From: Gemmatimonadota bacterium
Lineage (GTDB): Bacteria > Gemmatimonadota > Gemmatimonadetes > Gemmatimonadales > GWC2-71-9
Length of the DNA: 5,828 bases
Direction: 5' to 3'
Assembly (NCBI GenBank): GCA_016880225.1
Contig: JAEHDT010000067.1
Location: 1 to 5,828 of the forward strand
Of the stretch, positions 1 to 5,828 are shown piece after piece. The notes beneath the pieces are model-generated. The model had not been told where the DNA came from. It searched no databases and was given only the letters and a program-made list of their open reading frames with translations. Made by a program: the position numbers and the translations under genes. Numbering within the stretch: position 1 is the stretch's first letter; the number at the start of each line of letters is the position of its first letter.

Positions 1-447
1 CAGGCGGTGATGCGCGGGCCGTCGCCTTGGACCGTGGGCGAGCGGGAGCTGTTCGCCGCATTCACGTCGCGGCTCAACCAATGCGTCTTCTGAACGGGCG
101 CACACGGCGCGGTCGCGTCGCTGGCCATGAAACGCGAAGGAAGGGACGACAGGCTCGTCGAGGCGGTGCTGGCGGATTGGCGCACCACGCCCCTCGATCC
201 GAAGCTCAAGGCGACGCTCGGCTTCCTCGAGAGGCTCACGCTCGCGCCCGCCGAAGTGCGCCCCGCCGACCTCGCTCCGCTCCGCGCCGCCGGCGTGAGC
301 GATGAAGCGATCGAGGACGCGATCCACGCGTGCGTCCTGTTCAACATCTACGACCGCCTCGCCGATTCCCTCAGCTTCTACCTGCCCGGACCCGACGGCT
401 ATGCCGCGTCGGGGCGCTCGCTCATGAAGCGCGGCTACCTGCTGTAG
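1..447 (+). CDS. AhpD-like / carboxymuconolactone decarboxylase-family peroxidase, candidate selenoprotein (5'-partial)
   Basis: This is a cytoplasmic thiol-peroxidase-like protein of the AhpD/CMD superfamily; its N-terminus lies outside the window. Frame 1 is open from base 1 and gives GPSPWTVGERELFAAF (codons 6-21), then NQCVF, an in-frame TGA (codon 31), and TGAH, ending at TAG 445-447; 148 codons are visible. The active-site spacing is exact for AhpD: Glu16, then Cys28 twelve residues later, the TGA at the second CxxC position (31), and His35 four residues after it. In M. tuberculosis AhpD the matching residues, as I recall, are E118, C130, C133 and H137. The part after the TGA is a normal family C-terminus (for example AAGVSDEAIEDAIHACVLFN). 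I infer that TGA encodes selenocysteine, giving CxxU. ATG 127 has no Shine-Dalgarno sequence and would omit the catalytic motif, so it is not taken as a start. The alternative is a TGC-to-TGA nonsense mutation or a sequencing error. The family assignment is firm; selenocysteine is likely but unproven. Confidence 0.8.
91..93 (+). other. Candidate selenocysteine codon (in-frame TGA in the CxxC motif)
   Basis: This is the only stop codon in an otherwise open frame from base 1 to 444. It sits at the position of the second, peroxide-reactive cysteine of the AhpD CxxC motif (TGC at 82-84 encodes the first). Cys/Sec exchange at a redox-active cysteine is the normal way selenoproteins differ from their homologues. 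A SECIS-like hairpin follows immediately. Confidence 0.72.
97..126 (+). promoter_or_regulatory. Putative bacterial SECIS hairpin
   Basis: An RNA hairpin can be drawn just 3' of the TGA. The upper stem pairs 105-110 with 115-120 (C-G, G-C, G-U, C-G, G-C, C-G) and closes a GGUC loop at 111-114. After an internal loop (103-104 opposite 121), the lower stem pairs 101-102 with 122-123 and, past a bulged G100, 97-99 with 124-126. The loop starts 17 nt after the TGA and begins with G. Bacterial SECIS elements have a small apical loop with an early G about 16-37 nt after UGA, and the E. coli fdhF loop also carries GGUC at nearly the same distance (both from memory). GC-rich DNA forms hairpins easily, so this supports selenocysteine without proving it. 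Confidence 0.6.
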
Positions 448-547
448 TCCTCACCCCTTTGATCCCCTCTCCCTCTGGGAGAGGGGAAGCGCAGGACGAC
501 CTTCGTTCCCCCTCTCCCGAAGGGAGAGGGGGACAGGGGGGTGAGGA
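448..547. repeat. Nested palindromic intergenic repeat (REP/MITE-like)
   Basis: The element fills the gap between the convergent stop codons (447 and 549). The outer arms TCCTCACCCC (448-457) and GGGGTGAGGA (538-547) are perfect 10-bp complements. They enclose two perfect hairpins: 464-473/477-486 (10 bp, TCT loop) and 507-518/522-533 (12 bp, GAA loop). The two inner hairpins share the CCCCTCTCCC/GGGAGAGGGG core, so they could also pair with each other. Similar CCCTCTCCC-N3-GGGAGAGGG units are scattered through intergenic DNA of many GC-rich genomes. No coding capacity is seen. Confidence 0.75.
464..533. terminator. Possible bidirectional terminator hairpins between convergent genes
   Basis: Two strong GC-rich hairpins (464-486 and 507-533) lie between the ends of two convergent genes, a position where termination is expected in both directions. 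Neither is followed by a T-tract on either strand, so they are not canonical intrinsic terminators. A role in slowing polymerase or stabilising 3' ends is an inference from position only. Confidence 0.3.
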
Positions 548-548
548 C

Positions 549-3500
549 CTACCGAAGAGGGGACCGGGAACTGGCGACCCGCCGGGTGTTGTACGACTCG
601 ACGAACTGTCGGTGGAGGGCGTCTGTCGGGAACGTCTCGTCCGCGCCGTAGGGGTAGCGGGACATCCGGTGGAACGGCAGCGGCTCCACGGTCCCCCCGG
701 CCGCGGTGTTCAGGTCAGCGTCCTTCATCCAGGCGTCGGTGTAGAGGACGAAGTCGCGCGTCCAGCCAGCGGGCAACGGCGGCGCGCCCGCGGTGTCGAA
801 CTGGAGCGCGATCTCGTCCCCCGGGCCGAAGATGGTGTACATGTCGTCGGCCGCGCCGAGCAGGGGCAGGACGTCGCCATAGCGGGTGAGCATGCCCGGG
901 ATCGGCGCCCAGGCCGGCTCGCGAGGCGCGTCGTCGTAGTCGTACCACTGCGGCCCGTACCGCCCGCCCTTGCGGTGCATGCGGGAGAACCCGTGGTAGC
1001 GGAGATCGGCGGCGAGGGTGCGCATCGGGGTCACGGTCACGGGGCTCGCCGACGCCGTAGCGGCGACGAACGCCCGGTCCCAGTAGACCTCCATGTTCGT
1101 CCGCACGCGGATGCGATGATCGGCGCTCAGGAACTTCCCCGTGAGATCGGCGATGACCGTCTTGTTCTTGCCCGCCGGAAAGCCCAGGTCGGGAATCACG
1201 GTGCGCCACCGCCCGGCGGGGTCCTTCACCTGCACCTGGAGCGGCACGACCTGCAGCGCCTGTGACTGAGCCAGCGCGAAATTGATGCTCGCGTCCGTGG
1301 GGTAGATCCAGCCGGTGAGGAACAGGAAGACGCTGTCCGGCCCTGAGAGACGCCCGAAGTCGAGAACCAGGTCGTGCAGCTCGGTCACGCCCTGGTAGCG
1401 CGCCGGAAGGAGCGTCGCCGCGTAGACGTGGTCCTGCGCGCGCAGCGCCGGGAGCAGGTCGTTGCCGCGCCCGTCGGTCGCGGCCAGGGGGAGACGCTGC
1501 CGCGCGACCTGGTAGAGGCGAAGCGCCGACGACCCCGCCGGCACGAAGCGCTCGTTCAGGTAGACCTGCACCGAGTCCGGATGGTCCACCGTGAGCATCC
1601 GCAGCTCGTCGAGGTAGGCCGTCTCCCACAGCTCCTCGGTGAGTCGCAGCTCGTAGCGCCCGTCTCGTGGCTGCAGCAGGCCGCTCGGGATGTGGAGGTA
1701 TTCCTGCGACGCGTGCGGCGAGGCGGACGCGATGCCGCCCTCCCTCGTCATGATGCCGAGCGGCATGCCCAGCGCGCTGTTCCACATGACATCAGTGGCG
1801 AACGTGAACCCTCGGCCGTCCCATACATAAAGGAAGGGGCATGACCCCTTGAGCAGCTGGTGCTCCAGCACGTCCTCTTCCGTCCCCGGATAGTAAACCG
1901 TCTGCGACACGCCGTTGGGCCAGCGCACGCGCAGCACGTCGGCCTTCAGCCGGCGCCCCAGGCCGAAGTGCGTCACCCGGTCGGTCACGAGCCGCAGCTG
2001 GTAGAGATCGCGCGCACGCAGCTCGAGCGTCGCGCCCAGGCCGAAGGCGTTGTTCTTGCCGCTCCCCTGCCGCAGCCCGACGAGGCGAACGTCCACGTAT
2101 TGATTCACGTTTCCGCCGTCGTTGCGGAGCAGCCGGGGCCGTCCGTCCCAGCCGGCGATGAGGAGGTCCAGGTCGCCGTCCTGGTCGAAGTCGGCGACCG
2201 CGACCGCCCGAGCAGCGCGTAGGTCGGCGGGGAGGATCGGAGAGACGTCTTCGAACCCTCTCGTGCGGTCGTCGCGGAACAGGAACACGCCGCGCCCATC
2301 AGGCCTGGCCGGCTTCCCCACCACGATGAGATCGAGCCAGCCGTCATTGTCGAAGTCGAGGAACGCGGCGTCCAGGGCGGCGACGCCGGCGAGCTGGCGG
2401 CGCAGGTCGCCGCCCTTGCGGTCCGGCTCGAACGTGCCGTCGCCGCGGTTGCGGTACAACGAGGGCGCGGTCCCGTCGAGCGAAGGCACGAACAGGTCCA
2501 GGAATCCGTCGTTGTCGTAATCGCCCACCGCTACCGCTGCGGCGCCCCGCGTTCCCGCCAGACCGCTTCCCGCCGTCACGTCCTGGAAGCGTCCCTGGCC
2601 GAGGTTGTGAAACAGGCGGATCCGCCCGTCGACGCCCACGAACACGAGATCGGTGTGGCCGTCGCCGTCGAAGTCGCCGAACGCGGCATCGCGGCTGCCC
2701 CCTGCTTGGGAGAGGCCCGTCTGGGCGCCCATCTCGCGGAAGGTGCCGTCGAGGTTGTTCCGGTAGACGCGGGTCCCGGCGGCCGTGGCGAGCGCCAAGT
2801 CCAAGTCGCCGTCGTGATCGACGTCCACGAACAGCGCCCTGGCCGCGGGCGTCGAGTCCGCTAGGCCGGCCGCGGCCGCGACATCGCGAAACCGGCCGCC
2901 CCCCTGGTTCTGGAACAGGGCGCCGCGCTCGGCCGTCGCCACGTACAGGTCGAGGCGCCCATCGTTGTCGTAGTCGCCGAACGCCGCCGCGACGGGCCGG
3001 CCGGTGAGCGCCACGCCGGCATTCGTCGTCGTCTCGACGAATCGTCCCGCTCCGACGGCGCCGCGGAACAGGTGGCCTGAGACCAACAGATCCTCGGCCT
3101 CGTCATCGTCGTAATCGCCCGCCGCCAGGGCGACGGCGCGCTCGAGCGACTTCACCACGCTGTCGGGGAGTGGTTCCACGCTCTCGATGCCACTGCCTTC
3201 CGTCACGTCCGTGAAGCGGATCGCCGCGGCCACGGCCCGCGCTTCCTGCGTGGGCACCGCCACGCTCTGATTGAACGTCAGCAGGGGATAGCCGATCAAC
3301 GCGCCCCGGGGGCCTCCCAGGTGCTCGAGGGCGACCTGATACGCGGCCGTCACCTCCATGGCGTGATGAAACGACGTCGCCTGGGCCGCCGCTTCACCAG
3401 CCCGGCCGGCGCGCGCCGCGAGCAGCGCGCGTGTGAACGAGCCGGCCGCCTCTCGGGGCAATTGCGGCAGTTGGCGCTGCAGCATCTCGAGCTCCGCGGC

Positions 3501-4046
3501 CGCGTCATCCGTGGCGCCGCGCGCGAGCAACAGGTCCACGAGCTCGAGCCGAGCCACGAGGTTCGCCGGAGCCCGGGCGACCACCCGCCGCAGCAGAGAC
3601 TCGCGCGGCTCGTCGGCGAGCCCCGCCACCGCGTACAGCGCGCGGCTGTCGGTGGAATCGCGCCGCAGCACCCGCTCGAGCTCGCGGCGCGCGTCGGCCT
3701 CGCGTGCGGTGAGCGTGTACACGCTGGCGAGGAGCAGCGCGATGTCGCTGCTCGCCGAGTCGAGCGCCGCGGCCCGACGCAGCTCGGATTCGGCCTCGCG
3801 GTAGCGGGCCGCCCGCAGGTAGACGAGCCCCAGGTCGGCGTGCCCGAGCGCCTGCTCGGGAGCGAGGGTGACGACCTTCTTGAACTCCGCTTCGGCGCGG
3901 GGCAGCTGATGCTGTTGCAGGTAGGCCAATCCCCAGGTGCGGGCGATGACGGCCGAGTCGCTCCGCGCCTGATCCGCGCCCGGCGCGGCCCCACGGCAGC
4001 CCACGACGAGCAACAGTCCGACCACCCTCACGTTTCGTATTCGCAC
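549..4046 (-). CDS. Lipoprotein with TPR repeats, seven-repeat FG-GAP/VCBS propeller and ASPIC/UnbV-like segment
   Basis: This is a 1165-residue predicted extracytoplasmic protein. GTG at 4046 is chosen as start because GGAGGAG lies just upstream and translation from it gives MRIRNVRVVGLLLVVGC, a short lipoprotein signal with lipobox VVG-C (Cys17). TPR-like helical repeats span about 35-165. Seven FG-GAP repeats carry DxDxDG calcium loops starting at D311, D358, D408, D458, D509, D564 and D619; all but the first (YDDDEAED) have near-canonical form, suggesting one seven-bladed propeller. An ASPIC/UnbV-like segment follows at about 649-720 (VDVRLVG, HFGLG at 693-697, RWPNG). From about 730 a long C-terminal domain begins with LKGSCPFLYVWDG and includes WETAYLDEL, GWIYPTDASINFA and GFPAGKNKT; I recognise this block from similar large FG-GAP proteins but know no function for it. 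The gene is divergent from a related CRTAC1-like gene and convergent to the AhpD-like gene. A role in protein or ligand binding at the membrane is inferred; no catalytic motif is seen. Confidence 0.93.
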   Translation of the reverse strand: MRIRNVRVVGLLLVVGCRGAAPGADQARSDSAVIARTWGLAYLQQHQLPRAEAEFKKVVTLAPEQALGHADLGLVYLRAARYREAESELRRAAALDSASSDIALLLASVYTLTAREADARRELERVLRRDSTDSRALYAVAGLADEPRESLLRRVVARAPANLVARLELVDLLLARGATDDAAAELEMLQRQLPQLPREAAGSFTRALLAARAGRAGEAAAQATSFHHAMEVTAAYQVALEHLGGPRGALIGYPLLTFNQSVAVPTQEARAVAAAIRFTDVTEGSGIESVEPLPDSVVKSLERAVALAAGDYDDDEAEDLLVSGHLFRGAVGAGRFVETTTNAGVALTGRPVAAAFGDYDNDGRLDLYVATAERGALFQNQGGGRFRDVAAAAGLADSTPAARALFVDVDHDGDLDLALATAAGTRVYRNNLDGTFREMGAQTGLSQAGGSRDAAFGDFDGDGHTDLVFVGVDGRIRLFHNLGQGRFQDVTAGSGLAGTRGAAAVAVGDYDNDGFLDLFVPSLDGTAPSLYRNRGDGTFEPDRKGGDLRRQLAGVAALDAAFLDFDNDGWLDLIVVGKPARPDGRGVFLFRDDRTRGFEDVSPILPADLRAARAVAVADFDQDGDLDLLIAGWDGRPRLLRNDGGNVNQYVDVRLVGLRQGSGKNNAFGLGATLELRARDLYQLRLVTDRVTHFGLGRRLKADVLRVRWPNGVSQTVYYPGTEEDVLEHQLLKGSCPFLYVWDGRGFTFATDVMWNSALGMPLGIMTREGGIASASPHASQEYLHIPSGLLQPRDGRYELRLTEELWETAYLDELRMLTVDHPDSVQVYLNERFVPAGSSALRLYQVARQRLPLAATDGRGNDLLPALRAQDHVYAATLLPARYQGVTELHDLVLDFGRLSGPDSVFLFLTGWIYPTDASINFALAQSQALQVVPLQVQVKDPAGRWRTVIPDLGFPAGKNKTVIADLTGKFLSADHRIRVRTNMEVYWDRAFVAATASASPVTVTPMRTLAADLRYHGFSRMHRKGGRYGPQWYDYDDAPREPAWAPIPGMLTRYGDVLPLLGAADDMYTIFGPGDEIALQFDTAGAPPLPAGWTRDFVLYTDAWMKDADLNTAAGGTVEPLPFHRMSRYPYGADETFPTDALHRQFVESYNTRRVASSRSPLR

Positions 4047-4051
4047 GCGGG

Positions 4052-4058
4052 CTCCTCC
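4052..4058 (-). promoter_or_regulatory. Ribosome binding site fixing the GTG start of the TPR/FG-GAP lipoprotein
   Basis: The minus strand reads GGAGGAG here. The GGAGG core ends 7 nt before GTG 4046-4044, an ideal Shine-Dalgarno spacing. It favours that GTG over the upstream ATG at 4100, which would add 18 residues (MRCGRSSPAPRRPAGGAR) ahead of the lipoprotein signal. Confidence 0.8.
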
Positions 4059-4106
4059 AGCCGGTCGACGCGGCGCCGGTGAAGATCGCCCGCACCGCAC
4101 ACACCG

Positions 4107-4123
4107 ACAAGTGCGTTACTTGT
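4107..4123. promoter_or_regulatory. Inverted repeat in divergent promoter region, candidate operator
   Basis: ACAAGTGCGTTACTTGT is a perfect 6-bp inverted repeat with a 5-nt spacer. It lies near the middle of the 98-bp gap between two divergently transcribed genes, where one bound regulator could control both. On the minus strand, TTGTCG (4110-4105) and GATCTT (4087-4082) are 17 nt apart and could be a weak sigma-70-like pair overlapping the operator. No convincing promoter was found for the plus-strand gene. No regulator gene is in the window and the binding protein is unknown. Confidence 0.4.
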
Positions 4124-4144
4124 GTCGCCGTCGCGGCTGGTGAT

Positions 4145-5828
4145 ATGGTTCACGCCGTGATTTCCCTCCCCCGGTCATGGCGTCGCGTCGCCGTCGCGCT
4201 GTCGTTCCTCGTCGCCATCGCCCTCGTCGTCGTTCTGGATCGCCGTGCGGGCCACGCCGGCGATCCCGCCGCGCCCGGGTTTCACCTCACGGACGTCGCG
4301 GCCCAGGCCGGCATCAGCTTCGTGCACCACAAGCCGGCGCTCGATCCGCAGATCGACAACATCGCACCGCTCATCGGATCGCTGGGGGCCGGCGTTTCGG
4401 TGAGCGACGTCGACAACGACGGCTGGCCCGATCTCTATTTCACGAACAGCCGCTTCGGGTTTCCCAACGCCCTCTACATCAATCGGGGAGACGGCTCGTT
4501 CGTGGACGTGGCGCACGCGGCCGGCGTCGCGGACGTGAACCATCCGGGAGAAGGCGTGTCGATGGGCGCAGTGTGGGGCGACTACGACAACGACGGGCTC
4601 GAGGATCTCCTGATATACAAATGGGGTTACCTCCAGCTGTTCCACAACCTCGGCAACCGGCGTTTCGCGGACGTGACCGCGAGCGCTGGGCTGCACCAGT
4701 GGATGAACGCGAACGGGGCCGTGTGGTTCGACTACGACCGGGACGGCCTGCTCGATCTCTACGTGGCGGCATACTACCGCTCGGACATCGACTTCTGGCA
4801 CCTGAAGACCACCCGCATCATGGAGAACAGCTTCGAGTTCGCCACCAACGGCGGCAAGAACCGGCTGTTCCACAATCTCGGGAGCGGACGCTTCGAGGAC
4901 GTGACCGACCGGATGGGCGTAGGCAGCACGCGCTGGACCCTGGCGGTCGCCGCGGCGGATTTCAACGGCGACGGCTGGCCCGACCTGTTCCTCGCGAACG
5001 ATTACGGCCCGGAAGAGCTGTACTTGAACCAGGACGGCAAGCGGTTCGTCCTGAGCCGGGTGGGACTCGAGAGTGACTCGAAGAGCGGCATGTCGGCCAC
5101 GCTGGGCGACGTGCTGAACCGCGGGCGGGTGGACGCGTTCGTGACCAACATCTCCGAGCCCGGATACCTGTTTCACGGCAACAACCTGCGCTTGAACTTC
5201 CTCCCGGAGCTGGGGCGCTTCCAGCAGGCGGCGGAAGGAGTCGTCGCCGACGCGGGCTGGGCCTGGGGCGCGCAGCTCGGCGACCTGGACAACGACGGCC
5301 GGAACGAGCTGTTCATCGTCAACGGCTACGTGTCGGGCGACCGCGACAAGAGCTACTGGTACGCGGCGGCGAAGATCGCCGGGGCGTATGGGCGCGTGTT
5401 CGAAGACGCGAGGGCCTGGCCCGCAGTCGGCACCGCGAGCCTGTCCGGGTACGAGCGCTCGCGGGTGCTCGTGAACCGCGGCCTGGCGGGCTGGAGCGAC
5501 GTCGCCGCCCAGGTGGGCGTGACGGACGAGTACGACGGGCGCGCGGTGGCGCTGGCGGACCTGTTCAACCGCGGCGTGCTCGACGTGGTGATCGCCAACC
5601 AGAACCAGCCGGCGCTGGTCTACAAGAACGCCGTCGCGCCCGGCAATCACTGGGTCGCCTTCAAGCTCGTGGGCACACGGTCGAACCGCAGTGCCATCGG
5701 CGCCGAAGTCACCCTCGAGACGGGCGGGACCCGCCAGTTGAAGATCGTGGACGGCGGGATGGGATTCGCGAGCCAGAACGACCGCCGGCTGCACTTCGGG
5801 CTGGGACGGGCCGGGCACGCAGACCGGG
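4145..5828 (+). CDS. CRTAC1-like FG-GAP/VCBS repeat protein with ASPIC/UnbV domain (3'-partial)
   Basis: The frame is open from the start to the window end (561 codons visible), so the C-terminus is missing, probably by only a few tens of residues. ATG 4145 (MVHAVISL) and GTG 4157 are in frame and neither has a clear Shine-Dalgarno site; ATG is preferred weakly. GTG 4079 is also in frame but would leave almost no promoter space. A basic N-terminus (RSWRR) followed by a hydrophobic run (about 13-30, AVALSFLVAIALVVVL) indicates export or a membrane anchor; no lipobox is present. FG-GAP calcium-loop repeats start at D88, D146, D196, D272, D322, D380 and D472. The fifth (DVLNRGRVD) and seventh (DLFNRGVLD) have lost loop acidic residues. 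An ASPIC/UnbV domain starts near 501 (NHWVAFKLVG) and includes GFASQNDRRLHFGLG. The architecture matches the CRTAC1 family: secreted, probably calcium-binding propellers of unknown biochemical role. It is divergent from and related to the TPR/FG-GAP lipoprotein. Confidence 0.93.
   Translation, partial: MVHAVISLPRSWRRVAVALSFLVAIALVVVLDRRAGHAGDPAAPGFHLTDVAAQAGISFVHHKPALDPQIDNIAPLIGSLGAGVSVSDVDNDGWPDLYFTNSRFGFPNALYINRGDGSFVDVAHAAGVADVNHPGEGVSMGAVWGDYDNDGLEDLLIYKWGYLQLFHNLGNRRFADVTASAGLHQWMNANGAVWFDYDRDGLLDLYVAAYYRSDIDFWHLKTTRIMENSFEFATNGGKNRLFHNLGSGRFEDVTDRMGVGSTRWTLAVAAADFNGDGWPDLFLANDYGPEELYLNQDGKRFVLSRVGLESDSKSGMSATLGDVLNRGRVDAFVTNISEPGYLFHGNNLRLNFLPELGRFQQAAEGVVADAGWAWGAQLGDLDNDGRNELFIVNGYVSGDRDKSYWYAAAKIAGAYGRVFEDARAWPAVGTASLSGYERSRVLVNRGLAGWSDVAAQVGVTDEYDGRAVALADLFNRGVLDVVIANQNQPALVYKNAVAPGNHWVAFKLVGTRSNRSAIGAEVTLETGGTRQLKIVDGGMGFASQNDRRLHFGLGRAGHADR

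Noticed and set aside
127..447. A separate 106-residue gene starting at ATG 127
   Set aside because: The same frame is open upstream apart from one TGA and encodes the AhpD active-site region there; there is no ribosome binding site before ATG 127.
1..447. Simple pseudogene explanation for the AhpD-like gene
   Set aside because: It cannot be excluded, but the only lesion is TGA exactly at the redox cysteine, the frame is otherwise intact to a normal C-terminus, and a SECIS-like hairpin follows.
330..1265. A 311-codon plus-strand frame crossing the intergenic repeat
   Set aside because: It begins out of frame in the AhpD-like gene, crosses the palindromic repeat and continues antisense to the lipoprotein gene; it has no recognisable domain and no ribosome binding site.
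4047..4100. ATG at 4100 as start of the minus-strand TPR/FG-GAP gene
   Set aside because: GTG 4046 has a strong, well-spaced Shine-Dalgarno site and puts the lipoprotein signal at the N-terminus; the upstream ATG would bury the signal behind 18 residues.
4120..4148. TTGTGT...ATATGG as a sigma-70 promoter for the plus-strand gene
   Set aside because: With a 17-nt spacer the -10 element would overlap the ATG start codon, so transcription would begin inside the gene; matches to consensus are poor.
4177..5076. A 299-codon plus-strand frame rich in arginine
   Set aside because: It lies out of frame inside the CRTAC1-like gene, whose own frame runs off the window without a stop; the Arg-rich composition is typical of a shifted frame in GC-rich DNA.
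4175..5818. A 547-codon open frame on the minus strand covering almost the whole right part
   Set aside because: It is antisense to a plus-strand frame with clear FG-GAP repeats, an N-terminal hydrophobic segment and an ASPIC/UnbV domain. Its valine/histidine-rich text is the mirror of repeated Asp/Asn-Gly codons in GC-rich DNA.

Overview
The window is strongly GC-rich bacterial DNA. It uses a GTG start behind a near-perfect Shine-Dalgarno site, and most codons end in G or C. Very large calcium-loop beta-propeller proteins together with a short palindromic intergenic repeat fit an uncultivated-type soil or sediment lineage such as Acidobacteriota, Gemmatimonadota, Methylomirabilota/Rokubacteria or Myxococcota. 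The sequence alone does not decide between these.

Left end (1-447, + strand): the C-terminal part of an AhpD-like / carboxymuconolactone-decarboxylase-family peroxidase. Its reading frame is interrupted by one TGA (91-93), which falls exactly on the second cysteine of the CxxC redox motif. Spacing to the other active-site residues is that of AhpD (E-x11-C-x2-[TGA]-x3-H), and the frame continues cleanly to TAG at 445-447. A hairpin (97-126) with a GGUC apical loop begins just after the TGA and resembles a bacterial SECIS element. The most economical reading is a selenoprotein with a CxxU active site. It would normally be mis-annotated as a short protein starting at ATG 127. This is the main discovery candidate in the window.

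448-548: the gap between convergent genes, filled almost completely by a nested palindromic repeat (10-bp outer arms enclosing two perfect hairpins).

549-4046 (- strand): a 1165-residue predicted lipoprotein with TPR repeats, a seven-repeat FG-GAP/VCBS propeller carrying DxDxDG calcium loops, an ASPIC/UnbV-like segment and a long C-terminal domain of unknown function.

4047-4144: a 98-bp divergent promoter region containing an inverted repeat, ACAAGT-N5-ACTTGT.

4145-end (+ strand): a CRTAC1-like protein with an N-terminal membrane/signal segment, seven FG-GAP repeats (two of them with degenerate calcium loops) and an ASPIC/UnbV domain, cut by the window end. The two divergent genes encode related extracytoplasmic proteins and probably share regulation. 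The AhpD-like gene is convergent to them and no functional link is evident. No selenocysteine machinery, RNA gene, CRISPR array or transposase is visible.
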